Source: G965226155 sp965226155 (GTDB taxonomy: Bacteria; Pseudomonadota; Gammaproteobacteria; Eutrophobiales; Eutrophobiaceae). Taken from it: a stretch of DNA of 64,000 bases. Below are positions 44,191 through 52,849 of the stretch, in pieces. The DNA lies in assembly GCA_965226155.1 (NCBI GenBank), contig OZ245331.1, forward strand, positions 248,001-312,000, read 5' to 3'. The translations under genes were made by a program, and so were the position numbers. The notes beneath the pieces are model-generated. The model was not told the origin of the DNA, ran no database searches, and worked only from the letters and a program-made list of their open reading frames with translations. How positions within the stretch are numbered: position 1 is the first letter of the stretch; every line of letters begins with the position of its first letter.

Positions 44191-45965
44191 TATTTTCTAC
44201 GGAGGGCGCTAAAGGAATATTTGTCATCCTATCTATTGTGCCATTCATACTTTTCTTACTGTTGCTGGTTCAAAAATACAGTGCCAGAGGCACAATTAAA
44301 GCAAGTGCGCTTTTTGTCAGTCTACGGAAGCTCGATTCGAAAATTTCCCCTGATGTATCGGCAGAAATCGATCTGTCACTACCTTACGTCATCCTTTGTA
44401 TTGTATCAGCCAGTTCCGGCAACCAGCGTACAATCTGGTTTTTTATCCTTTTCTGCCTGCTGCTTGCGGTAATACTTTGGTCTTTCCGTCCTAAACGTTA
44501 CCGTTTATCTTTATGGACTGGACTGTTGTTATTATCGTTTACTATGGCATACGCAGGTCAACTAGGCCTCCGCGATCTGCATAGATCATTTGAATCCACA
44601 ATCATGGATATTTTTGAGCAATTCCTTTGGCGTTATCGTGATCCTGACCGCGCAAAAACTGCGATAGGTTCAATAGGACGATTAAAACTATCCGACCGGA
44701 TAGTCCTTAGGGTTAAGCCGGAGCGAAAACTAACACAGACCTTACTCTTACGCGAAGCAGGATATCGAAACTACAACTATGGCATTTGGAGCAACTCGTC
44801 TACTGATTTTACAGTGATTGATAGGGACATCGTTGAAAACCTTTGGACAATTGCTGATGCTATATCAGATAAATCAGTATTTGTCTCCACATACATGTCC
44901 AGAGTAACTGGCGTAATTCCGCTTCCCTATGGCACCAACGCTATTCGAGGTGTCGCCGCCACCGAAATTAATTACAGTCAAAATGGAAATCAGAGAAGGT
45001 TGGATAAACTACCGGGCAGACTATAGTGATAATTTTATATTTGATGCTCCACCTGACCAGACCGATCTTAAAATTGCAAACAGCTACAAAGACGATTTCA
45101 CTAGCTCGCAACCGATCTAAACCTATATGACAAGTCGCCGGAACAAATCATCCGCACTGTTGAAAACTTCTTTGCAGAAAACTTCTTTTATTCTTTAAAT
45201 ACAAAAAACCGTTACCCAAAAGGTAAGTATCTTCAGAACTTCCTGTTTAATACTAAGCAAGGGCATTGCGAGTACTTCGCCACATCAACAGCTTTGCTGT
45301 TACGAGCAGCCGGTATACCTACTCGTTACATGGTAGGTTATGCTATAGATGAATACAGCACTCTAGAAGGTATGTACATCTCCCGCTCTAGGGATGCTCA
45401 CTCATGGGTGCTTGCCTATATCAACGGGGTCTGGCGTATGGTTGATACTACGCCTGCGATCTGGGCGCCGATTAAAGGTGAAAACGCTTCACCCTTTGAA
45501 TCGGTTTTTGATTTCTTTGCCTGGATGCGCTACAAGATTGCGTTATTCCAAACAGAAGATGAGCTGGAACAAGAAAATTCCAATAACTATATGTTGTACC
45601 TACTGGTTCCACTGATTGGATTGCTAGCATGGCGCTTATATTTCAAACAACGGATCAGACTGAACAAAATAAAGGATAGGCCTTACACTAGTCGCCATTT
45701 TCAAGGCATGGACTCACAGTTTTTTGCTCTGGTTAGCAAGATTGAAAAGGCCGGATATCTGCGCAGAAAAGGTGAGACCCTAGCTAGGTGGTTGGAGCGT
45801 ATAAATTTGCCTAGCGATTCTGGCGAATTAATAAAGGCTCTATCTCTTCATTACCGCCTCAGGTTTGATCCTAACGGTGCTAGTAAAAAAACTCGCGATA
45901 AACTCAGTAGCTTGGTTGATAGTCTGCTCGAATCTTGCCTTACTGATATCAAATCACTTAAATAG
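44191..45965 (+). pseudogene. Transglutaminase-like membrane protein remnant (TgpA/DUF3488-like)
   Basis: Coding sequence is open from the IS30 junction with no start codon, so the 5' end was removed. Two to three membrane helices are followed by a soluble region and then the transglutaminase core: TKQGHCEYFATSTALLLRAAGIPTRYMVGY with catalytic Cys, SRDAHSWVLAYINGVWRMVDTTP with His and Asp. A further membrane helix (YLLVPLIGLLAWRLYF) and a cytoplasmic tail follow. Two opposite frameshifts, near 44990-45005 and 45100-45115, put about 35 codons in another frame. Usual neighbours of this family (MoxR ATPase, DUF58) are absent. Two in-frame ORFs (44238-45026, 45294-45965) are pieces of it. Confidence 0.8.
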
Positions 45966-45990
45966 AATAGTACCGATTTTTCTATTTTCC

Positions 45991-47160
45991 TTAATCTCTT
46001 CGTAATCTGTCCGATATCGCTATCGGAGTGGGATACTTTAATACGATGTAATAAGAAGAAATGACAAAGGTCAGTAAAGTGGTAAATTGGATCAGGTAGG
46101 ATGTGGTTAGACCAATAACGCCGGACTCAACTGCTAATATAGCAATTAGTAAAGAAAACTCGCTTACCTGTCCCAGACGAACGCCGACCTCCTGGGATTG
46201 TACTGGCGACTCGCCAGCCTTAACAAACAACACCTTGAACACTAGCGGTTTAATAGCTATCACTACTATCGTCAGTATGATTGCGGGTAAAATTATCTGT
46301 CCCAAGGACTCTATATTGAATGAAGCACCGAGTGAAAAAAAGAAAATGATCAGAAAAAAGTCTCGCAACGGTTTAAGCTTTTCGGTAATGAAAAAAGCAA
46401 TCGGGCTGGAGGCTAATGTAACACCAGCAATGAATGCACCAATTTCATGTGACAATCCAAGTAGAGCCGCCAGCTCGGCAATACTTAAGCACCAAGCTAT
46501 TGCCAGCAAGAAAATATATTCGTGAATTTGATCAAACTTTGTGATGAGTCTTTCAAGAATATATCTTTCAAACAACCATGAAATGCCTATCAATATTGGC
46601 AACATCCCGATTTGCCAAAGGATATCAAGTGTTAGATTGTCGCCTACACCAAATCCCTGTAGAAACAACAGGACGATAATTGCAAACAGATCTTGAATGA
46701 GTAACACACTGATTATCATCTGTCCTGTATGTTTATGATGTAATGAAGTTGTAGGCATCAGCTTAACGCCGATAATTGTGCTGGAGAATGTCAGAGTTAT
46801 TCCAATCATCGCGGATTCGGCAGTATTATAATTGAATATATAGCCTATGCAGATTCCGATAACAAAGAATATTAATGAACTGATTAGTGTAGTCGACAAA
46901 GCAACACCAAGCATCCGCATCAACTGTTGTGGTAGTAAATCCAGCCCAAGTAGGTACAGTAAAAAAATTATACCGATGGTCGATATATCCGATATCAGCA
47001 TCGGATCATTTACAAGTGCTACCCCGGAAGGACCCAGAATCATTCCGAGCAGGATATAGGCTACCAACAAGGTCTGCCGTGCAAACATAGCAATAGTAGC
47101 TAGCACCGCTGCCCCAGCAAATATTAGAAATATTGAAAACTCGATTGAGGTCGCATTCAT
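45991..47160 (-). CDS. Kef-type monovalent cation:proton antiporter (CPA2 family)
   Basis: A 389-residue membrane protein with about 12 helices. Typical segments are AYILLGMILGPSG, TIGIIFLLYLLGLDL, TLTFSSTIIGVKLM, LLIQDLFAIIVLL and HEIGAFIAGVTLASSP. No C-terminal RCK/TrkA-N domain is present, so it is a short form without the nucleotide gate of KefB/KefC. The substrate (K+ or Na+) cannot be told from sequence. It converges with the transglutaminase remnant and is followed at its 5' side by an IS30 copy 28 bases upstream of the start. Confidence 0.88.
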   Translation of the reverse strand: MNATSIEFSIFLIFAGAAVLATIAMFARQTLLVAYILLGMILGPSGVALVNDPMLISDISTIGIIFLLYLLGLDLLPQQLMRMLGVALSTTLISSLIFFVIGICIGYIFNYNTAESAMIGITLTFSSTIIGVKLMPTTSLHHKHTGQMIISVLLIQDLFAIIVLLFLQGFGVGDNLTLDILWQIGMLPILIGISWLFERYILERLITKFDQIHEYIFLLAIAWCLSIAELAALLGLSHEIGAFIAGVTLASSPIAFFITEKLKPLRDFFLIIFFFSLGASFNIESLGQIILPAIILTIVVIAIKPLVFKVLFVKAGESPVQSQEVGVRLGQVSEFSLLIAILAVESGVIGLTTSYLIQFTTLLTFVISSYYIVLKYPTPIAISDRLRRD

Positions 47161-47188
47161 ATATTACTGTCTGAGCCTAACAACGTAT

Positions 47189-48256
47189 CGCGGTTTCAAC
47201 TTTGAAGTGCAACGTTGATGTTAAAAAAGACTTCATGTGGTGTTTTTAAATTAAGTGTTTTTCTGGGACGGTGATTGAGTTTTTTCATGACCAAGTTTAA
47301 CTGCTTTTGTGTAATCGTGCTGGAGTCCATTTTCTTTGGGAAGTACTGTCGAATGAGACCATTGATATTTTCATTTAAACCCCGTTCCCAGGAGGCATAA
47401 GGATGTGCAAGATAGAACCCCGCGTTCAATTGTTGAGCAATAACCTCATGCTCAGCAAATTCTTTTCCATTATCCGAGGTGATCGTGTGAACCGACGCCT
47501 TCATATTAGACAACAATCGCACGATAGCTTGCCTGACGGCAGAGGCAGTTCGTCGTTTCACCTGTGCAATCAAGGTGTACATCGACTTGCGCTCGCTCAA
47601 GGTGACCAGCGCCTGTCGATGGCCTTTGCCGATGACGGTGTCCACTTCCCAGTCACCGATGCGTGTCTTCCTGTTCACAATGGCGGGACGCTTATCAATG
47701 CTGATCTGATTCACCAGAACCCCACGACGTTGATAACTACCATAACGCTTCTTTCGTTTCTTCTGGCAACGCAAGTACCGGTACAGCTCACCGCCGTCTG
47801 CCTTGTCCTGGTATATGTAGTGATATATCCATTCATGACTCAGAGCGATACCTTCTCGTTTATGCAACCAGTCACTGATTTGCTCAGGACTCCATTCGTC
47901 CCGCAGCCAGACCTCTACTCGCTCCCACAAGGTCGTGGGGAGTCGCTGTTGTTGGCTGGCTTCTCGACGCGCTTGCCGGAGCAATTGAGCTTGGCGGGGT
48001 CGATAGCCTCTCAAGCCACGGTTGCGTCTGAGTTCACGGCTAATAGTAGATTTATGTACGCCTATCAAGGCGGCTATCTCCGTTTGTGTATGTCCTGCTC
48101 TCATCAGGGCGTAAATCTGGTAACGTTGATGCTCGGTAAGCTGTGTGTAGTGTCTCATCTGTGCCTCTCTTTCTTGCTGGAACGAAAGGTAAGGATGCTA
48201 CCGCAGCTTGCCGTTCGTGCCACCTAATTGAGTTGCACTTACAAATTGAATTCACG
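47189..48256 (-). mobile_element. IS30-family insertion sequence, copy 3 (intact)
   Basis: A 1068-base element with the same ends as copy 1, bounded by a three-base duplication TAT (47186-47188 and 48257-48259). It sits between the Kef antiporter and the PP2C fusion gene, and could affect promoters of either. Together with copy 2 in the same orientation it brackets the transglutaminase remnant and the antiporter. Confidence 0.93.
47196..48158 (-). CDS. IS30-family transposase
   Basis: A 320-residue transposase, same as the copy at 23088 except for a few substitutions (for example RAGHTQTEIA for KAGHTQTEIA). The helix-turn-helix, the two Asp and the final Glu of the DDE site are intact. Confidence 0.95.
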   Translation of the reverse strand: MRHYTQLTEHQRYQIYALMRAGHTQTEIAALIGVHKSTISRELRRNRGLRGYRPRQAQLLRQARREASQQQRLPTTLWERVEVWLRDEWSPEQISDWLHKREGIALSHEWIYHYIYQDKADGGELYRYLRCQKKRKKRYGSYQRRGVLVNQISIDKRPAIVNRKTRIGDWEVDTVIGKGHRQALVTLSERKSMYTLIAQVKRRTASAVRQAIVRLLSNMKASVHTITSDNGKEFAEHEVIAQQLNAGFYLAHPYASWERGLNENINGLIRQYFPKKMDSSTITQKQLNLVMKKLNHRPRKTLNLKTPHEVFFNINVALQS

Positions 48257-48374
48257 TATAAATAGTTTGGTATCCTTCTGAGTATAATTTACCCGATTTT
48301 GGGTACATTTGATTATGTGTAAATTACTAAGGACTGGTACGATACTCCAGTAAAAATAAAGAGTTCAAGTGGTT

Positions 48375-48403
48375 GCCCAATGTCTGGGCCAGTTCAGTAT
48401 AAT
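48375..48403 (+). promoter_or_regulatory. Possible promoter and small inverted repeat before the PP2C fusion gene
   Basis: A perfect TATAAT lies at 48398-48403. TTGCCC at 48373 is 19 bases upstream, a long spacing. The inverted repeat GCCCA-N5-TGGGC (48375-48389) sits between. The start codon is 55 bases downstream and is preceded by AGGGAA. Confidence 0.45.
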
Positions 48404-48457
48404 ATGTATATACATCAAGTCGAATAATAACACTGAACACTGAAATTTAGGGAATAT

Positions 48458-50317
48458 ATGGCACTTCAATTTGAAATGGCAGGCTCTCAAATAGACGGAG
48501 CTAGGGATTACCAGGAAGATGCTTTCCTAATTACCAACCTGACCGATAGTGACGATAATCCCAGTGCATTAATTATCGTCGCAGACGGAATGGGTGGCCA
48601 CGCTGCCGGAAATGTTGCCAGCAATATGGCAGTACAGGGCTTTAATAAACATGCCACTACAAATTATCCCACCGATAAACCGGCTGATGTCCTACATGAA
48701 TGCGTCATAAAAGCGAATAATTCCATCAAGGAAACCATTAAAGAGACCCCTGCCCTTGCAGGCATGGGCTGCACCATGGTAGCTGCCATCTTTGAGGCAG
48801 ATAAACTCTGGTGGGCAAGTGTTGGAGACAGCCATATTTACCTACTTCGAGACAAGAAACTCATTAAGAAAAATGCAGACCACAGCTATGGTGGCTTCTT
48901 GGACAGGATGGAAGCGGCTGGTACTCCGGTTGAACCTGAACCTGGCTTAGCTAGAAATATGCTGATGAGCGCGGTAATGGGTGACGAGATTGATGAGATC
49001 GATGTTTCCTATGAACCATTTGATTTACAAGCCGGTGATCGCATCATGATCTGCAGTGACGGAATGGATACCTTAAGTGAAGGCAAATTTCTTCAGTTCT
49101 CAGACTGGTCGGAAACACCTAAGGAATGTACAGAGGCATTATTGAACGCTGTCACCGAAGCGAATATGCCTAAGCAAGACAATACCACGATCGTTGTGGT
49201 TGATATCATCGAAAAAGAGGCAACTGCTGTGCCACCTCCCCAGGCTGCAGAACCACTACCTCCAGCCCAGCCAGACGTTTCAATATCCGCAGATACCACA
49301 CAAGGAATGTCTTCCGAAAGCGAAGAAAAGAAAAGTAAGACAGGCATGATAATAGGGATTGCTGCTGCAATAATTATTGTAGCTGGCATCAGTATTTTTA
49401 TGATGTCAGGTAAGGAAAAAACTACACCTAAACCGATAGATATTTCATTAGAAGAAGGAGTATCTGATGACGAAGTAGATGAAGTTGTTGACGTAGAAAA
49501 TGAAGAGGTTATTCCTGATCAGGTGGAGCAAACTGAAGTTGTTCCGTCCGCACCTACTCAAGTGTCACAGACTTCGACTATCAATGGCAATGAATTGTCT
49601 GATACTTTAAAAGATGGAACGCAAGGGCCAGTCTTAGTCATTGTATCATCGGGATCCTTCGATATGGGCAGCCCTGGATCATCGCGATTTGCTGAAGAAC
49701 GTCCTCGCCACAATGTAAAAGTGGACAAGTTTGCCATAAGTAAATTTGAGGTTACTTTCGAACAGTATGAAAAATTTGCAGTTTCCGCCAATAGAAAGGT
49801 TCCTGACAATTTGTACATGGATAAAGTAAGTCACCCAGTAATCTTTGTCACTTGGGATGATGCCTTCTACTACGCTAAATGGCTGTCTGAACAGACCGGT
49901 GAAAAATATAGCCTGCCTTCCGAAAGCCAGTGGGAATACGCTGCGGGGACAGGTAAACGATCTCCCTACTGGTGGGGATATGATGAAGAACCTAATCGTG
50001 CCCATTGTTTTGGCTGTGGAACAGGGCTCGACCCGCGTAAACCGACAAAAATTGGTAGCTTCGGTGCTAACAGTTTCGGTCTATACGACAGCGGTGGTAA
50101 TGTTTCAGAGTGGGTACGCGACTGCTGGCACGACAACTACAACGGTGCACCAAGTGGTGATGAAGTTTGGGAAGGTGGAGACTGCGCCTATCGTATCGTT
50201 CGTGGTGGCTCATACAGCTCACCTCCACAATCTATACGCCATGCTAAACGGGACAAATTCAAGTCCGATGAACCCTATGACAATATTGGTATCCGAATCA
50301 TCAGGGAAATGGATTAA
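48458..50317 (+). CDS. PP2C phosphatase - TM - formylglycine-generating-enzyme-like domain fusion
   Basis: A 619-residue three-part protein. Residues 1-250 are a PP2C-type Ser/Thr phosphatase with metal motifs ADGMGGH (42-48), ASVGDSHIYLLR (120-131), ICSDGM (198-203) and QDNTTIVVV (240-248). A Pro/Ala-rich linker leads to one membrane helix at 297-316. An acidic linker follows. Residues 390-619 form an FGE/SUMF1-like domain with FDMGSPGS, YAKWLSEQTGEKYSLPSESQWEYAAGTG, HCFGCG, GNVSEWVRDCWHD and RIVRGGSYSS. With the phosphatase in the cytoplasm, the FGE part would be outside the inner membrane. FGE-like domains without sulfatases are common in bacterial signalling fusions; catalytic oxidation is not shown. 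No sulfatase gene is in the window. Confidence 0.9.
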   Translation: MALQFEMAGSQIDGARDYQEDAFLITNLTDSDDNPSALIIVADGMGGHAAGNVASNMAVQGFNKHATTNYPTDKPADVLHECVIKANNSIKETIKETPALAGMGCTMVAAIFEADKLWWASVGDSHIYLLRDKKLIKKNADHSYGGFLDRMEAAGTPVEPEPGLARNMLMSAVMGDEIDEIDVSYEPFDLQAGDRIMICSDGMDTLSEGKFLQFSDWSETPKECTEALLNAVTEANMPKQDNTTIVVVDIIEKEATAVPPPQAAEPLPPAQPDVSISADTTQGMSSESEEKKSKTGMIIGIAAAIIIVAGISIFMMSGKEKTTPKPIDISLEEGVSDDEVDEVVDVENEEVIPDQVEQTEVVPSAPTQVSQTSTINGNELSDTLKDGTQGPVLVIVSSGSFDMGSPGSSRFAEERPRHNVKVDKFAISKFEVTFEQYEKFAVSANRKVPDNLYMDKVSHPVIFVTWDDAFYYAKWLSEQTGEKYSLPSESQWEYAAGTGKRSPYWWGYDEEPNRAHCFGCGTGLDPRKPTKIGSFGANSFGLYDSGGNVSEWVRDCWHDNYNGAPSGDEVWEGGDCAYRIVRGGSYSSPPQSIRHAKRDKFKSDEPYDNIGIRIIREMD

Positions 50318-50451
50318 TTCAAACCTGCAATCGATAAAGTAATACCAGGCTACAGGCAAGATCTAGTTGCCGTCCCTATTCTAGGAAGAACCCCGTTATT
50401 TCCAACATATGACCTTGAACCCCTGCGTCAATCATATGTCAAATGATTAAA

Positions 50452-50466
50452 CCCCGATTAGCGGGG
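50452..50466 (+). other. Short hairpin at the translation start of the repetitive protein gene
   Basis: CCCCG / CGGGG around ATTAG. The right arm includes the GGGG that is the only Shine-Dalgarno-like sequence before ATG 50469 or 50475. It could mask the ribosome site or be a weak terminator remnant of the upstream gene; there is no T run. Confidence 0.3.
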
Positions 50467-50468
50467 AT

Positions 50469-51116
50469 ATGGTCATGCATAGACACCATCAAATTGCTTT
50501 ACTCGTATTGTCGATTTCCACTTGCACATATTCACTTCATGTCCATGCGCAAGATTCGTTAAGCCAGAAATATCATTATTACAATCAAATCAGAATACAG
50601 AATCAACCCCACAGTCGGACAACACCATCCAGACACTATTCAAGTGTGAATTCTCACTCTTTTCATAACCCTAGTTTATTAATACAACACAAAAATAAAG
50701 GTGTCCGTGTTATTCAATCTCACAATTATCCTAACCAAATCAATTTGCAGAATAAGCAACTTAATAAGAAACACACTAACAAACGGTCAGCACCATACAG
50801 ATACTCCTCAAGAGTATATTCTCACTCACACAACAACCAAGATCTATTAAAGAAACGCACGTATAAAAATGTTTTTGTCATTCAACCTCACAATTATCAT
50901 TACCAAGCATATTCAGGAAACGATCAACTTAACAAGATACACACAGGAATTAATTACAATAGGATCCATAGAAAGCAACTTCCCCGATATAACGGCTACA
51001 ATTCTACAAACAGACGTAGTGTCGTAGTGATTATCAATAATCGCAACAGCAACAATCATAAAAGAAATTCCAACAACCACTACTCAGCATTCGGCGTGCC
51101 GATAGGGTATAGATAA
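50469..51116 (+). CDS. Secreted repetitive His/Asn/Ser/Tyr-rich protein of unknown function
   Basis: A 215-residue protein with a signal peptide (IALLVLSISTCTYSLHVHAQ, likely cut after HAQ). The mature part is strongly biased to Asn, His, Ser, Tyr, Arg and Gln, with almost no acidic residues. Two diverged copies of a 55-60-residue unit are visible, sharing YSS-SHS-HN-LL, then VIQxHNY and finally QLNKxHT. The end has NNRNSNNHKRNSNNHYS. No family is recognised. The many His could bind metal; the composition also suits a surface, biofilm or amyloid-like protein. Start is ATG 50469, or 50475, which has better RBS spacing. It lies 150 bases after the PP2C-FGE gene in the same direction. Confidence 0.7.
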   Translation: MVMHRHHQIALLVLSISTCTYSLHVHAQDSLSQKYHYYNQIRIQNQPHSRTTPSRHYSSVNSHSFHNPSLLIQHKNKGVRVIQSHNYPNQINLQNKQLNKKHTNKRSAPYRYSSRVYSHSHNNQDLLKKRTYKNVFVIQPHNYHYQAYSGNDQLNKIHTGINYNRIHRKQLPRYNGYNSTNRRSVVVIINNRNSNNHKRNSNNHYSAFGVPIGYR

Positions 51117-51148
51117 AGGTATTGGGTAATATTAGGCTAACAGATTTA

Positions 51149-52405
51149 CTATGCACTGTTCTGCAAGTGATATCCTTCTATCGTATCCTTCAAATATATC
51201 AGTAATGCTAACGCTGGTATGGCGATTAGAAATGTTATAAAAAAGAATAGTGGCCACCCTAAATTTTCAATTAAGTATCCAGCTGGTGGTCCGATAAACA
51301 CCCTACCTACAGCAGATAAGGCTGATAGCAATGCAAACTGTGTTGCGGTAAATCTATGATCACAAAGTGCAAATAGTAATGCGAGGAATACTGCAGTTCC
51401 CATACCACCGACTAATTGATCAATCGCCACAACTATGATCATTCCTGAATAACTTTTACCAATTATAGCAAGAATCATATAACCGAGATTGGTCACCGCC
51501 TGCAGGATACCAAACCACAATAACGGCTTATACAATCCATGGGTCACAATAAAGGTCCCGCCGATAAATGCACCCAGGATGGTTGCAGTGATACCCATCC
51601 ACTTATACAAGATACCTGTCTCTGTAAGAGTGAAACCCTGTTCACGTATAAAAAAAAGTGAGTTTAAGGAAATAGATGAAGCTTCACCGAGTTTATAGAG
51701 AACGATAAATACCAGAATCAATAAACCATATCGCCTGCTAGCAAATTCCTTAAATGGCGAAATTACTGCCTCCTGCAGGGTCAAGGGTGCTTGTTTATCC
51801 CAAGCCGGCTCAGATCCGAAAATAGTTGCAACAACCCCAATACTCATAAGGGTGGCCATCAGGCAATAAGTAAACTGCCAACCTAAATAATCAGCAATGA
51901 CCCAAGCCAGTCCACCCGACACCAACATTGCGACACGGTAACCGGACACCGTCATTGCTGCACCAAAACCTCGTTCCTTTGGCGCGAGTAAATCAGCCCG
52001 GTATGCATCCACTGCGATATCCTGTGATGCTGAAAAGAATGCAAGCATTAATGCTAGTACACTAATGAACAGGATCTGATGTTCTGGCGAAGTAAACGCC
52101 ATGGTCACAATAACCACTATTAATAAAAACTGAGTGATCAGTATCCAGCCACGACGTCTACCCATAAACCCTGGTATAAAACGGTCCATGATGGGCGCCC
52201 ACAAAAATTTGAAGGTGTAAGGCAATCCAGTTAAAGAAAATAACGCGACTGTCTGGATATCAATATTTGTCGTCGCCAACCAAGCCTGTAAGGTACTCGA
52301 TGAAAGTGCGATCGGTATCCCCGAAGAAAAACTAAGCAACATCACTACAACCATATTTCGGTTGGCAAGTGCCTGTATAATTTCCTGGTAGCGCGATTTT
52401 TCCAT
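51149..52405 (-). CDS. ampG: AmpG-like muropeptide MFS permease
   Basis: Imports anhydromuropeptides across the inner membrane for wall recycling; the products of lytic transglycosylases such as MltD. The 418-residue protein has 12 helices and AmpG landmarks: LLSFSSGIPIALSSSTLQAWL, LPYTFKFLWAPIMDRF, GRRRGWI and SASQDIAVDAYRADLL. The frame extends 16 codons further to 52453, but ATG 52405 has AGGA upstream and is preferred. No amp beta-lactamase or regulator is nearby. Confidence 0.88.
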   Translation of the reverse strand: MEKSRYQEIIQALANRNMVVVMLLSFSSGIPIALSSSTLQAWLATTNIDIQTVALFSLTGLPYTFKFLWAPIMDRFIPGFMGRRRGWILITQFLLIVVIVTMAFTSPEHQILFISVLALMLAFFSASQDIAVDAYRADLLAPKERGFGAAMTVSGYRVAMLVSGGLAWVIADYLGWQFTYCLMATLMSIGVVATIFGSEPAWDKQAPLTLQEAVISPFKEFASRRYGLLILVFIVLYKLGEASSISLNSLFFIREQGFTLTETGILYKWMGITATILGAFIGGTFIVTHGLYKPLLWFGILQAVTNLGYMILAIIGKSYSGMIIVVAIDQLVGGMGTAVFLALLFALCDHRFTATQFALLSALSAVGRVFIGPPAGYLIENLGWPLFFFITFLIAIPALALLIYLKDTIEGYHLQNSA

Positions 52406-52849
52406 TGTTCCTATTATTTTTATCTTGATTCGAACTGATAGTATCACAGGCATACCAATCGAAATTGAAAGAAAATTGCCATTATCAAATGTTTTATGAC
52501 GAAAAATTTAGCTCGTGAATCTTACACATTCTTTAAGGATACTTTGATAATTTGTCCCTACGCACAGGCTGATACACTGTCACAAATATCGAAGGCGTTA
52601 TTGATTTTAGTATTGCTATGTCTTTAACTAAGGGAATTCCGCCTAATATGTTCATAACTTATTGTAATATATGATAATATTTTGATGATTTGTCAGAATC
52701 AATGCGGCAAATCCCTTTTTTGGTAATTTTAAAAACTGTAAGATATCTTACGGTATGAAGTAATTTTGACCCTTCCGATACACACAGATAGACTGGTGTA
52801 CATATAGTAATAGATTGATAAATTTGGCCACATTCCTGTCTAATCCAAT
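52406..52849. other. Non-coding gap between ampG and moaA
   Basis: A 444-base gap containing the divergent upstream regions of ampG and moaA. I see no ORF of interest and could not match a Moco riboswitch by eye. It is AT-rich, with a perfect palindrome at 52738-52751. Confidence 0.5.
52738..52751. promoter_or_regulatory. Perfect 14-base palindrome upstream of moaA
   Basis: GTAAGATATCTTAC, about 100 bases before the moaA start codon. It could be an operator for a dimeric regulator; no other copy was noticed. No regulator is identified. Confidence 0.3.

Noticed and set aside
48458..50317. Formylglycine-generating enzyme acting on a sulfatase
   Set aside because: No sulfatase gene lies in the window, and FGE-like domains in signalling fusions are often not modifying enzymes.
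52640..52849. Possible Moco riboswitch before moaA
   Set aside because: I could not recognise the conserved core by eye; only an AT-rich leader and a short palindrome are seen. A covariance-model search (Moco RNA motif) would be decisive.
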